Shown here piece after piece: positions 1 through 44,299 of a stretch of 64,000 nt of DNA. The DNA is taken from NCBI GenBank assembly GCA_028583405.1, contig CM053261.1, forward strand, positions 11,774,459-11,838,458. The letters run 5' to 3'. Source of the stretch: Pogonophryne albipinna (taxonomy: Eukaryota > Chordata > Actinopteri > Perciformes > Artedidraconidae). The notes under the pieces were generated by a model that saw nothing but the letters and a program-made list of their open reading frames with translations, searched no databases and was not told where the DNA came from. Positions within the stretch are counted from its first letter, which is position 1. Each line of letters opens with the position of its first letter. The position numbers and the translations under genes are program-made.

Positions 1-747
1 AGATGATTGTTCAGAAAAAACCGAAACGCTAAAAATAGTGGGAATTTGTTTCAGGATAAAATCAAAGAACGTCTGACTTGGACAATTTGTTCATTATCTT
101 GTGTACAAAGGATTGACTCATTCGATTTGTTTTTGCGTGTAGCATGGAATCAGGAAGTTGCATAGTACTTCGTTTTATTGATGTTTTGCAGCCGAACATT
201 TACATAACTTCAAATATAAGACGTCTGATGTAATCAAGATGTTGAGTTGTGCAAGACTGTTTATTCTGTAAATAATTAAGCCCCGCTTGCACACATCCCT
301 GCTGTGTGTGTCGTGAAGATATTCAGTAGATCTTTCAGAATGTGAAGGTAGTTTATTTATTTCAGCAGGTTTTGCGTCAACATGTCAATGACAGGGTCAC
401 ATTTAGGACACAACAATCTGTAGAACTCAAACATAAATATACTTTTTGTTTGTCTTCAATGTAGTTTGCATGACATGCTTTGTTGGGCATTCACTCATGC
501 TCATCTGGTATGGTGACTTCTTTCACATTCCCTTCATGTACATAAAAACAATTGTCATGCAAAAAAACACTTGTGGTGATTTCTGCACACTTCTCTGCAT
601 AGAACAGTTGGACGGGAAAAGTAATAGTTGTTTCCACTGTGTGTTAAAATGAGTCAAATATGTTGAATGACCTGGTTTACCCTTTCCAGGAAGGATAAAG
701 TTATTTCATTTGCAGCTGGAAGCGCTTTACTGATCCCCGTCTCTAAA
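1..747 (-). other. kcnip3 3' untranslated and downstream region
   Basis: No coding signal on either strand. On the minus strand a canonical AATAAA lies at 352-357 (read as tttatt on plus), about 390 nt past the kcnip3 stop, so it is a plausible polyadenylation signal. A second similar hexamer occurs near 172-177. Confidence 0.4.
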
Positions 748-15262
<14,515 letters not shown>

Positions 15263-15268
<6 letters not shown>

Positions 15269-15430
15269 TGCGTTTGGATGTGTGTTGCTGTTTTTGCAGA
15301 GTGATCTCGCTGCAATCCTCCTCGCTCGCGCTCCTCAGATGAAGTGATCAGCAGCAGCAGGGAGACGGAGAGACACAGAGATCTGGAGGAGGAGCAGAGC
15401 GTCTCCGAGTGCTGCGCTCACACTGCGAGA
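15263..15430 (-). promoter_or_regulatory. kcnip3: Probable kcnip3 5' leader exon and start codon
   Basis: Read on the minus strand, 15430 down to 15269 is a GC-rich, CpG-containing leader that ends with ATG CAG followed by a GTACAA donor. Joined to the 11650-11824 exon it gives a 256-aa protein starting Met-Gln, like human KCNIP3. The transcription start is not visible; the surrounding 15.3-15.6 kb is the most CpG-rich part of this neighbourhood, which fits a promoter. Inference from splice phase and length; no transcript evidence. Confidence 0.55.
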
Positions 15431-15479
15431 CTAAACAACAATATTAAAAAACACAGCTACAGATGAACAAACAAACCTG

Positions 15480-18350
15480 ATGTATCTGAGGATGAAAACA
15501 CGATTCAGTCAGTGGTGGGCAGAGTCACGATCCTCAACGATGTATGTATGTAGCGTCAGAGGGACTGAGGTGTGATGAGGTGTTCACATCGTGACACATT
15601 ATTATTAGAAATGCCAGACAGATAATAACCTGCAGCGATGGTGTGTGAGTCCAAACTCAGACAGGCGCTAACAGTGTGACTCTGAGGAAATTAAAACATG
15701 ATTGCTGTGTTTCATGGCTCTGCTTTGCTTTCTGTGTGATCCTGCACAGATATGATATTAATAATAACAAAACAGGAGGATTCATATATTATGAGACGTA
15801 CAGTCCCATCGACAGACACGGACATCTTGCATCTAGTTTATTCTAAGTGGAAGAACTGTAAACGTTCTACTAGGACAAGGTATACAGAATTTGCAACCGT
15901 GTGTAATCATGCAAATCTGTATTTTCTACAATTGCAGCATTCATTTAGTACAATTCAGAAACAAATCTTCCCTAACAGTCCTATTAAGTATTTGTAAGTA
16001 CCATTGTAGTTATATCAGTGCATAAAATATCAATATTACAATATATTTTAATGTTACAATAAACATAAATGGTGATAGTCTCTCCAATTGAATAACAAGC
16101 TGCATGTAGGTTTGATATGTGGAACCACAGAGTGTAAATGGCATCATGCTGCACAACTCCTGTAATTAGGCTTTTAAATGTGACATTAGCCCAGTCAGAG
16201 CACACTTTGTCCTTTGCACCTGCATGTGGTTTCACATTAACTTGGAAGGAAGCTGCCTCCTGGCTGTGCCCAATAGCTGACTGACATTTAAACACATCTT
16301 CTCAAATGCTATGCAAGTCATGAGGAGGAAAGTGGCTTTTTATTGTGGGGGGGAATCTAACAGAAAGGAAAAACCGAGATGAAGAAAAACAGGGAAAGAA
16401 ACAGTTTGGTTATGGAGAGAATTACATTTGTTTTTCCTTTTGGTGTTTGCAAAGTCTTCTTCCATTCTCATCAACCCTGCATTTTGCATGCTAGTGTGTG
16501 CTCTCAGTTGGAAAAGAGAGATGGAAACGGAAACGAGCTTCTCACGTCACTTGGAGGTTTAAGAAGAAAGATGTTCCTGAGGAGATGTTGTCCATCAAGA
16601 CTACGTTTAAGTACAGTGTTTGTGGTGTGAAATATGACTTTTTCTGCCATCTTAATTATCTTAAAGTTTGACTGAATGATTAAAATGGGAAAAATGTAAG
16701 CCATTTGAAATCAAATCATTCGAATTATTTATTTCATTTGCTTAAATATAATACTTAGAAGTCAGAGAACACATACATTGTTAACAATATCTTAACAGCC
16801 ATCATTTACATATCTAGAGAAATTCAATATTTCCGTTCTGCCTGTCCTTGTGACTCTTATCTTCCTAGGTGCAGACTGAGAGGTTATTTATAGCCCCGCG
16901 CAGTCCAGAGAGCCTCCAGTTTCCCCGGGGCCTCACACATCAGCTCAGGGTTTAATTGAGGTCAGTGTGTGTGTGTGTGTGTGTGTCCAGTACAGATGTG
17001 CCTCCTGTGTTTGTGTGTGAAAGGGAGAGTCTTTTTATTTTCTCTCTGTCCTCATGAATGTTGCATTTTCTTTTTTCAGAATTGGCCACAAAACACTGGT
17101 GTCATGCATGACTGCACACATTTCTGCACATACTCACACTTTGTCTCCAGCTGTGCCACATATACCCATCTCTCCTCATCTATTGTATAATACATGAATA
17201 TAGCCTTCATATGCAACACTGCAACCGGTATATGAGTTATCGAACATATAGAGGTGTTCATGTAAAGGGCGGGTGAAGATAAACAGCCTCATAGCAAAAA
17301 GGACATTCAATATGTGTTGTTGTCGTTACCCAGCTGTTATAACACTTTACCTAAAGGTCCAAACTAAAAAGAACAATATAAAGAAATCAAAATGACCATT
17401 TCTGCAGCTTTTCCTATAAATAAAAATACATGAAACACTGTTTTTGTTTTCTAAAGTTGGACTTTGTGCAAGGTGTGTAGCAACATATAAAGAGTCTTAA
17501 GCCATGTGAGAGGATTTGAGAGGCTGAGCTTTGAGATAAATGCTAACATCAGCATGCTAACACACGCTCACACTGAAGTGCTCTCGTCATTTTTCGAACA
17601 ATGTTAACCAATTATCTCCGTATTATCTAACGTTGCAGTGTGAGTTTTTGATTGTTACTTGCACCTGAATCGCATGAGGTTTGGTACATATTTCTTTTCC
17701 CCATTTATGAAATACTACCATCACTTATCCTCTGCTGCAAACCAGTCTTTTTTCCCTTTGACCCATGAGGTTTACAGGAATCAACACTTTAATTAACAGC
17801 CCTTATCTGTCTCCTGTGTTCATTATGTGTGTGAAGGTCTGAGCAGCTCTAAAGAAGGTTACAAGTCAATTACACTATGTGCCATCAATTAACTTATTCT
17901 GTACTAAAAGCAGTTCATATTGAAAACAGCCGCTAAAGGTTAGATATCATTTAACCTCTCTTCTTGCATATATTTTCCAGTCATTGCACATCATAACTCA
18001 TGCAACACATGACCTGATTTATGAGGTTTCTTTGTCAATTATAATAGACTTCATTTTGTATTCACCCCAAGTGACATTTCACACAGTGCCAGTGATAACA
18101 GGTTGCGTGTAGAGGTAAGAAGCTATGAACATAAACAACAACCTGGGGAACTTAAGGAAAGTTACATCAAATAAAAATAAAAAGGAGAAAAAAAGAGATT
18201 ATTGAGACGTCAGCCCAATCAGGAGCACACAAGTTGTGCAGAATATGTCAAATGTTTTAGTGATTGTGATACAAAGTGCTTCCTACCTGTAAATGTTCAG
18301 CACCGCAGACAGCTCCTGTCGATCTTCAGCACCAAGGACAGCGACCGAGT
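15480..18350. other. Intergenic stretch with no recognised gene
   Basis: AT-rich, no ORF with protein-family character on either strand, and no transposon end that I could pair. A short GT run lies at about 16966-16985, beside a GC-richer segment (16885-16945) that could be regulatory but carries no diagnostic motif. Head-to-head interval between kcnip3 and the TRIM gene. Confidence 0.4.
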
Positions 18351-18357
18351 TCAGAGG

Positions 18358-18660
18358 TCACATGATCACACCTTCATTTGGCTCCTGAAGCACATGTGCC
18401 GTACATCTGGTGATCCACTAAATCGCAGGGGGAAGAGGCAGGGGAGAGTTATTTACTGCCGTCACTCTCTCCAGAGATGAACTCACACGCAGCTTCATCA
18501 CCTCCTCGTCACCATCAGCCTGGTCCCCATCTGTATACTGCAAGTCTGCGTGAAACAGAGCAGCGAGGGTTCTTGGTTGGGGAATGATATCAAAATGCAG
18601 ACAGATTGTATCACGCTTGTCGCTTACGTGCTTAACATTATTTACCTCGTGTTCACTCAT
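18358..18660 (-). other. Candidate three-exon micro-gene (41 codons), unverified
   Basis: Minus-strand segments 18646-18660, 18487-18537 and 18358-18417 join in frame with consensus-like splice signals (GAG|GTAAAT, TTGCAG|TAT, CGT|GTGAGT, TTTAG|TGG) and tiny introns of 108 and 69 bp. The product would be an acidic 41-residue peptide starting MSEHEYTDGDQADGDEEV and ending NEGVIM. I do not recognise it. Splice-like signals occur by chance at this density, so it may be spurious. It sits between kcnip3 and the TRIM gene, next to the SINE-like repeat at 18690-18960. Confidence 0.2.
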
Positions 18661-18689
18661 CCGTTTTCTCCCTGCTTTCTAAACTGCAG

Positions 18690-18960
18690 CGCCTCTGCTA
18701 CTGAAGAAGAAGATTCAACTTATTGTCATTACGTAGTACAGGTACTATGTAACGAATGTATGTAATGTATTTGACCCATCCTAGTGTTAGGAGCAGTGGG
18801 CTGCCATTATGTACGGCGCCCGGGGAGCCGTGTAGGGAACGGTGCCTTGCTTAGGGACGCCTCGGTAGCACTTGGTCTTTCCGGGACTTGAACTGGTGAC
18901 CTTCCAGTTGCTAAGCCAAGTCCCTATGAACCTCGCCACCACCCCACTGGATATCAACCT
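18690..18960. repeat. SINE-like dispersed fish repeat
   Basis: Contains a sequence style common in fish genomes: a TTCAACTTATTGTCATTACG start, then TGACCCATCCTAGTG, GCGCCCGGGGAGC, GTGCCTTGCTTAGGG and TTGAACTGGTGACCTTCC. The last two resemble the boxes of a widespread fish interspersed repeat. No coding potential. Ends and target duplication not resolved. Confidence 0.5.
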
Positions 18961-19659
18961 TAACTTATTAAATGTCTACTGTAGTTTGGTAATTAGGAGC
19001 AAGATTTGAATCACTTTTTACACGATACTGTAATGTACTGTATAATAATTCATCTGTTTCGTTTCAGTTTGAACACCAGGTGTCACAATTGTCCATAACG
19101 CAACATTTTGGCTGCTGATCTGCTTGCTGTCTCAGGATTGTCAAGGATACAAGTTTTTACAAGAGACTCAAAATACTGAATGTACCAGATGAGATAAGAA
19201 ATGCGCCCTATTGGTTTGTTCCCTCTTTTTATCTCTTTCCAGCTCAGACAGACAAATAGACATGCATATGTAAATGAACATAACCCTCGCTTCACTGTCC
19301 TGACCTTTGTGCTGACTTCCCAGAAACACTGAGTGATGTAACGCCCTGTAATATTTAAACATGCCGACGTGTCTCAGAGCTCTTTTTCTTCCCTGCAAGT
19401 CACAAGAAACTGTCAACTAGTGTGTGTTAAACAAACTCCAAGGACAGATGTTCCAGCCCTCAGGGACCGAGCTGTAAATATGCGTGATAATGAGTGGAGG
19501 GGCGGGGGAAACTGACATGATTCATGCTATCTTTGTATTTGCCCATGGTGGAGTTTTCTGCTTGCAGGATGCTATCTTTCTCTTTGTAAATCTCTTTATG
19601 ATCTTGTTTACCCTTCAGCGACGATGATTACTTACCGGGAGTTATTACTAAGAGTGTCG

Positions 19660-19670
19660 CTATAAAAAGA
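19660..19670 (+). promoter_or_regulatory. TATA-like box upstream of the TRIM gene
   Basis: CTATAAAAAGA about 440 bp before the chosen TRIM start codon, on the same strand. Good match to a TATA box; the implied start near 19690 would leave a leader of about 400 nt, or a spliced leader. No other core promoter motif was found. Inference only. Confidence 0.35.
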
Positions 19671-20105
19671 AGCAGGAAATCTGTTTGTGCTTACAAATGT
19701 ACGTCTCAAACACACTCAGGCATGGACACACACACACACAGGCTCCCGTAAGGATTTACATTTTTCTGCAGTTACTTTACAAAGGATTAAGAGTTTAGTG
19801 AACTTTCTTGCACTTACTGAACAGGCTTCACTATACAAACATGCCAAGGATAGAATATCCATAGTCCGCCTTGGTTTCCTGACTCAGACGTGACGTCATT
19901 CTGGAGGGGAAAGGGGGGCCTGTTGAGATTCCCTCACTATCTGCTGAGGATGTGAGAGGCTGTGGCTGCTGCACCACCCACTTCATTTCCCCACATTCAA
20001 CAAGAAGACTGGAGGCCAAGCAGAGCAGCAGCACTCCGCAGGAGAGGAAGGACGTGGAGGTCCAGCTGTACCGTCAGAACAAAGGAAAACAACCAAGGCA
20101 AGGGA

Positions 20106-23100
20106 ATGAGCAAGAATCCGAAAGACGTGAAGAAAATCCAGACAGTTTATCTGCAGAACTTGGAAAAACTCAACCAGGGGTTAAAGCCAGAGAAGAAAAG
20201 TTGGAAACCAAAGGAAGGAGACTTCCCTACAGCGATGGAAAAGCTGCGGCAGCCTCCCCTCGCTGGCAAAGTCACCAAAAGCTCAGCACACAGAATCAGC
20301 AGAGATCTCACCTGCTCCATCTGCTTGGATCTCTTCAAGCAGCCGGTGTCCCTGCCCTGTGATCACACCTTCTGCCAGGGCTGCATCGAGGGCTACTGGA
20401 CCGGGCCCCGGGCCCCCCTTCATGGAGGGACCGGCTCCTGCCCCCAGTGCAGGAAGCTGTTCCCCGGGCAGAGCTACAGGCCCAACCGCATCGTGGCCAA
20501 CATCGTGGAGAGCTACTGCCAGGGTCTGGAGGAGAGCGGGAGCGGACCCCGCCTGGCGGAGGTCGGGGGGGTGGAGAGGGTCCCGGCTCCGGTCCCCCGC
20601 TGCATCAGACACAGAGAGGAGCTGAAGCTTTACTGTGAGGAGGACCAGGAGCTGGTGTGTCTGGTGTGTGGGGTCTCCCAGGAGCACAGGAACCACACCA
20701 TGGTGTGTGTGCAGGAGGCCGAGCACAAGTACAGGGTGAGTTCAGCCAACAGGAGAACATATATTGTTTTAATACACTGATCAATTTTGATTGTTTGGGC
20801 TTTTCGTGCTTTCATAATATGCACTGTTTGAAGGCAAATGTCCAAAATACACATTTATTGATTTGAGTACCCTCTAAAATCAAGGTCTCACAAGTTCTCT
20901 GTTACACATGTTGCTGCAAGTCAGGTTGTTTGCATATTTTTCGTAGTGCATAATACACTACATATGGTCTTCAGTCTGTGATAGTGTCAATTTCTTCTTT
21001 CTTCTCTAAACACTGACTTTGATTTAGTTTCCAAAAGATCGTTTTTTTGGGAAGTGCACATTGTTCAGCATATCAGGAGTTTATTTCAGGTAAATCACTG
21101 CTGTGGCTGTTTGGTTTTCTACAGTGTACGTACGTGAGCAAATACCTTAAATGCAACATTACATATAGTTTTATATATAGGTATATGAGTTCTTAATCTG
21201 TTCCTATCTAGTTTTTTGCTTCAGATCAACTATACATAGGGGGGACATTGTACTTGAAGGGAGATGCGGGTCAGTGTGCAGTGATGTTGTGTCTCTGTCC
21301 TGTCAGGCGTCTCTAAACAGCTCCATGGACTCACTGAAGGTGGAGCTCAACACGGCGCTGCAGTGTGACAGAGAGGTAGAGGACGAGGTTACAAAGCTGA
21401 AGGTGAGAGGAAACACTTCCAAAAAACACATAGATGCCACAAAGCACACAATACAATCTTTACTGGACTAAAATATCCACTTTGACATTTAATCTCTTAA
21501 GGGTCACCTATTATACAAAATCCACTTTTTCATGTGTTTTATTCATAACCATGTGTCCCCTCTGTGAAAAGAGACTCTGAACGTTTCAGGAAAAAACACG
21601 CACTCTCTTTTTGTCCTGATCCATTTATATAAAAACCTGTCTTAAAATGAGCTGATCAGATTTTGGCCACTTTGTGATGTCATAAAGTTGTTTGGCTTGT
21701 GTAACCATTAGCCAATCACCAACCAAGGTAACCCCCCCACCCCCACCTTATCACCTGAATCTCCTCCTAGAGCACCATTGAGTTCTTTGTAACCAAATCT
21801 CTCTCAGAGGGGCGTGGGGAGGGGCTCCTTATTTTCATCTAAAGTAACAGACAGAGAATCAGCACTTTGGAAACAGGGCTGAAACAGAGGGGATTATGGG
21901 ATGCTGCAATGATCTGTTTGGTATTTGGAGCCAAACACTTCAGAGACATGTTTTGTATATATCTGAGACCTATAAGATATTGATGAAAAACAGAATAATA
22001 GGGCACCTTTAAAATCGGCTTTTGCCAGAAAGCAATCTGCAAAACAAAGATGTTAATGTGTCTAATTCCCAACATAGATTGTAGCAGCTAAGAACAAAAG
22101 ATCCTCTTTGTGAAAACACCTTAAGAGATTGCTCCCACTGACTTTGTCCATGATCCAGGACCACACGGCTGACCTGAAGCAGCGCATCGAGGCCCAGTTC
22201 AGCGACCTGCACCAGTTTCTGTACCAGGAGGAGAAGCTGCTGCAGGTGAAGCTGAAGACGGAGGAGCGCAGGGAGCTGATCCGCCTGGACGAGCACAAGG
22301 CGCTGCTCTGTGTGGAGATCTCCCGTCTGCAGGGGGCCCTCCACGAGATCGAGGACAAGCTGAGGGAGCAGGATGCCTTCACCCTGCTGCGGGTAAGATC
22401 CGCTGAAACCAACCTCATACACGTTCAAAACAATCCATCTGGAAATGAGAAACAGCATGATGAGTCAGCTCTGGGGGTAATTAGAGCAAGAAATGCTGAG
22501 CTCATGGTTTTAAATCTGTTGGTTTCCAGACTCATTTGTATGCTATGAAACAGGAATATGGGGTAAAAGTTCATTTTCATGATCTGGGCTGTATTTCGGT
22601 GCCTCAATCATGGCTCCAACATCAACATTTAAACACTTAACTGAGCAGGGTGTGACCATTCTGGCTTTCCTGTGTAAGTTTGTACACTATTATTAAAAAG
22701 GCCATAAACATGTTGATCATGTCACTTAGCATTATTTTGAAGACTATCGTACATGGTAGAAATGTTAACACAGCTGCTACTTCTCTTGTAACAAAAGACT
22801 TGCACAGAGTGGAGACAGGATGTAGACCGTGATCTCACTTGTTGATCTGGAGGATAAGGGGTTAGGCTCAGGCACGGGGCCATACAGCGGGACTTTCCCC
22901 AGCCACAGGGAGATCCCACAGGGTGGGATAGCTTGAGCTCAGGCATTGATGTAATGTGGAAAAAGCTTTCTGCTTCTCAGATACTAATCACAGTTTATGT
23001 CTGTCTTGTGTTTATTCCTGTCTCGATTCAGAGCATCAAAGCCCTGCTCCAGAGGTGAGTGAGAGAAGCGTCTGAATGTTTTATTCTGCATAGATTTTGT

Positions 23101-25110
23101 TTTTATCTCCGTCTCTTAAGTGTGCTGACTTTTTGCTTATGTTGGAAGGCCTTCACTGAAGTTTGAAAAACCAACATTCACACCGCCCAGTCTGTGTGAG
23201 GGTCGTTTTGCTGGGCCCCTGCAGTACAGAGTGTGGAAATCCATGAAAGGAAGCCTTTATCCAGGTACTAAAGGAATACATGAAAATGAGCATTTTTAGA
23301 TCTATTACTCACGCCGTGGTACCATGAATTCCTGAAGAAACCTTCTCGTCACATCTCCAGTGTGAACAATTAACAAATAACTGAGAAAACTATTGATGAA
23401 TTGAAGAAACTGTAGATCTTTAAATAAACATACATTTTCTCAAACTCGCAGTTTAATCAAAGTCTCATTTATACAGTCGAACAGTATGCTCACTTCTTCC
23501 TAAACACTGAACTTTACCAAAAGTGTTAAATAGTAAGGTTTTAGTTAAAATGCATGTCTAAAAAAAAAGCGATCATTGGATGAATTAGACTTGGATTAAA
23601 TTGCACGAGTTGTGAGAGTTTGTGTTGTTAAAACTAGATCCCATTTACTTAAAGGGGACCTATCATGCTAAATGCACTTTGTGATGTCTTTTATACATAC
23701 ATATGTCCCCGGTGCGTCGGGGAACTCACGCAGCGTCAGAAAATAAAACCCTCTCTCTTTTCCTCCGTACCCAAATCTTTTAAAAACGGGTGTACAACGA
23801 GCGGATACAGATTTCCATCCGAACTGACGTGTCCATCCGTGGTGACGTCGGCGGACCCACAAAAAGTTGCTATCAGAAACAATGCCTGACGTGTTTTGGA
23901 CGTCTTTGTTTACATTAGCAAACCTCGCTAACACTCGCTAACCTGTACTGTAGAGCACATGTGTTTAAAAAGCAGGAAATAAAAAAAGAACTCACCTTGT
24001 GATAAACCTGGAAGAGAAAAAGCATTTGAGCTCCATACTGTTTCAGAAATAATCCTTGACGTGGTTTAAACAGGATGGCGGTTTATCACAACCGAATTTA
24101 ACTTTATCTCCGGTAGAATTCTGATCAGGCATTAGCTCCACCTCCTCTTCTTTTCTTTTTTCAAGCTAAGGACCCAATATCCGCGTTTCTCTAACAGGGC
24201 TGCAAAAGAGGTGTTTGAGCAGTATGAAGGATGGCTACAATGGGTGATCTGTTTGGTATTTTGAAAAAAAGACTTCACAGACATGTTTTATATAGGTATG
24301 GCCCTACAATATATTTTTCAAATATAGCATGGTAGGTCCACTTTAAATTCATCAAGACTTTTCACTCTGGAGGCATGCAGTATTCTTTAAGATTTCAAAG
24401 TGACACAGTGGGAGTAATGGAGATACAACAAATCCTATTTGGGGGGAAATGTCCGTCTGGTATCAGTTTGGCCCCATTTTTCTATGCAAAATGTAAACTA
24501 GAAGCAATAGCCTGCACAGAAACCCACTGATCTTTTAACTCTTTTGTTATTTGTCCTGTTTTAAGTTCCAGCGGCCATCACCTTTAACTCCAGCACGGCC
24601 AACCCTTGGCTCAGCCTGACCTCCTCCCTCACCTGTGTGCGCTACCAGACCTTTAACCTCACAGTGCAGGACAACCCCTCACGGTTCAACGCTGCCTTGT
24701 CGCTGCTGGGGAGCCAGGGCTTTACCCACGGGCGCCACTACTGGGAGATCGAAGTCTACAGCAGCACCGTGTGGACGGTGGGGGTGGCCCGGGAGTCGGT
24801 GCCCAGGAAGGGGGTCATCAAAGCCCTCCCTGCCAACGGCTTCTGGACCCTCTCCCTGTCTTATGGGATACAGTACATGGCCGGCACTTCCCCCCCCACC
24901 GTCCTGTCCCTGGAGGAGCCCCTGGTCAGGATCGGGGTGTATCTGGACTACAAGAGGGGCCTGGTGTCCTTCTACAACGCAGAGTGCATGGCACACCTGT
25001 ACACCTTCAGGGAGACCTTCACCGAGACCCTGTTCCCCTACTTCAACCTCGGCTTCCTGGATAAAGTGCATGAGAATGAGCCTCTCAAAGTGTTCCTACC
25101 TAAGATTTAA
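20106..25110 (+). CDS. TRIM-family E3 ubiquitin ligase (RING/B-box/coiled coil/PRY-SPRY), 547 aa
   Basis: Coding exons 20106-20735, 21307-21402, 22159-22392, 23032-23054, 23149-23264 and 24566-25110 make a 1644-nt frame. The internal sizes 96, 234, 23 and 116 are the standard TRIM class-IV pattern. RING zinc ligands C70, C73, C85, H87, C90, C93, C112, C115 (C3HC4); B-box C166, H169, C177, C185, C188, H194, H197; coiled coil about 211-325; PRY-SPRY about 366-547 with HYWEIEV, VWTVGVARES and VSFYNAE. Such proteins ubiquitinate targets selected by the SPRY domain; many fish TRIMs act in innate immunity (family knowledge, not shown here). The start is uncertain: 20106 gives a lysine-rich 69-residue leader before the RING; the in-frame ATG at 20235 has a stronger context and gives 504 aa; the frame is also open upstream to 19962. 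I cannot name the exact paralogue. Confidence 0.88.
21497..22012. mobile_element. 516-bp TTAA-flanked MITE in TRIM intron 2
   Basis: Begins TTAAGGGTCACCTATTATAC and ends, inverted, TTAAAGGTGCCCTATTATTC. The intact relative of the interrupted copy at 7338-9655: the same GAGCTGATCAGATTTTGGCC and GACATGTTTTGTATATATC passages. TTAA at both ends; no ORF. It lies about 145 bp before TRIM exon 3. Confidence 0.8.
23649..24346. mobile_element. 698-bp TTAA-flanked MITE in TRIM intron 5
   Basis: Starts TTAAAGGGGACCTATCATGC, ends (inverted) TTAAAGTGGACCTACCATGC: 17 of 20 positions match. Same end consensus as 21497-22012, with a partly different interior. A shared 3' passage (ACATGTTTTATATAGG) marks it as the same superfamily. 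It fills much of the intron before the PRY-SPRY exon. Confidence 0.8.
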
Positions 25111-26788
25111 AAAAAGTGTGACAAATATGCAACTGAAAAAGATTTTAAAAAGTTGATAAACAAACATGGAACAATTACTTTTACTATGTAGAGTAATTGT
25201 GAAGTTGCATTGTACATTAGATAAATCTCAACAACAGAAACAGATGGGGCCCTGTGGAGATCCTCTTCCACACAAACATTTGCAATCTGTTAGCTATTAG
25301 CTACTAGCCTTCTTCTTGCCTGTGTTTGTTGGCACATTGCAGCTTACCTTTGAGTGTGACTGCCACCTGTTGATCATTAACACAATGTGACACTATTTGA
25401 AGGGCTGTGTGTGCATCTAAACAAGAAAAGGGTCACTCATTGGAAAACAACACTTCTTGAGGACAGCAGCTCCACGGGGAACTTTTAAGTTCTGTAACAC
25501 ATTGTTCATTTTCTAGACTGGATCTACTGCCACACGTTTCACTTCAGAGGAGCTGTGCTTCAGTGAAGAATATGAAACTGTCTGGTTTATTATTATTTTA
25601 ATCATTCAATAATCTTTTGTTGATCATGATCCACATATATTTACCACTCTATAATGTGGTTTTATGGATATGTCGATACAGTACATTTTTAGTTAATCAG
25701 GTGCTATAGCATTTATTGTTAGTTTTTTTTTTGGTGCATTCAGGGACATTGGGAATGTTTTTTTATTCGAACTAGCAGCAGAACAACGACAAAACATTTG
25801 TAAAAGCGTATTTAAGATAATTTGGGTTTAATACGTTTTTTATAATGTGAACAAATGGTTTCAAGTGTGGATATGTTGTACTGGTTTTGATAAATGTCTT
25901 GACTGTTGGCTGACTCAATGGCTGATACATGTTGGCAACCAATATAACACTAAATGAAAATGTTAATAAAAGTTTAAAAAATGTCTTCCAACTTCTTTCC
26001 AAAGTACTTATTCCAAATGAAAAAGTAAATAGATCATCCTTGCCATTTGATTACATTATGTTGGTGTTGGAGCCCTATCGGTCTAAATGAAAGGCTCAGG
26101 GCTCATATTTCAGTTTGTACATCCTCGCTTCCTCAATTCCTTGAATTGGTGTCTCTGTACTTATACGCCCACATTGTACACTTCTAAAGTGAGTTCAAAA
26201 ATAAATCAAGGTATTATGTATTAAGTTGCTGTTCAAAGTCAGTAGACATTTGTTTTACTGATGAGGACGTAGTCAGAGATGTAAAGGGAATATTGGATAG
26301 ATTGAATTATGTGACGCTAATTGAATCTGTAATGAATGAAATGAAAATTCAATATCAAATGCAAGTCAGACAAAATATAAAATAAACGAACAATTCATAT
26401 TTTGGGAAGGAAAACTCAGATTACATCATTTCTTTCTCCATCATTATTATTTTGTTATGTGCATTCGTCCATTTTTATAAAACAACAACGTGCATTACAT
26501 TAATTAGAATTAAGACTATATCACAATATATACATTGTATATCTTCAACACAGTGCTAGGACTTAATCAGCTCGTTACAGGCGCTGAATTTACTCAAAAT
26601 AATCACTGCAAGCTAATCCTCGCCTCTCATCCTAAAGAGCTATGGAAGATGCAATTTGTCAAAACAGATGTGAGTGTAAAAGTATGCGGGTTGGTGTTTG
26701 TGGTATCAATCCATGCATCCACTCGAGATGGGTGTGTCCGACCAAAAGTTAGGGGTGAAGTCTCCGCATTTAGTTTTGGGGTAGAGAG
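25111..26788. other. Convergent 3' region between the TRIM gene and bmp1
   Basis: No coding signal. Plus strand: AATAAA at 25965-25970, about 860 nt after the TRIM stop, is a good candidate for its polyadenylation signal. The rest is AT-rich and holds the 3' untranslated regions of two genes ending towards each other. No repeat with paired ends was found. Confidence 0.45.

Positions 26789-44299
<17,511 letters not shown>

Noticed and set aside
18202..18480. 92-aa plus-strand ORF
   Set aside because: No family motif, no supporting splice sites; composition looks random.
20283..20726. 147-aa minus-strand ORF and two plus-frame ORFs at 20359-20638
   Set aside because: Shadows of the GC-rich TRIM RING/B-box exon in other frames.
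22009..22458. Leucine- and serine-rich minus-strand ORFs
   Set aside because: Antisense shadow of the TRIM coiled-coil exon 22159-22392.
24635..25156. 173-aa plus ORF and 130-aa minus ORF
   Set aside because: Other frames of the PRY-SPRY exon 24566-25110, whose correct frame has the domain motifs.
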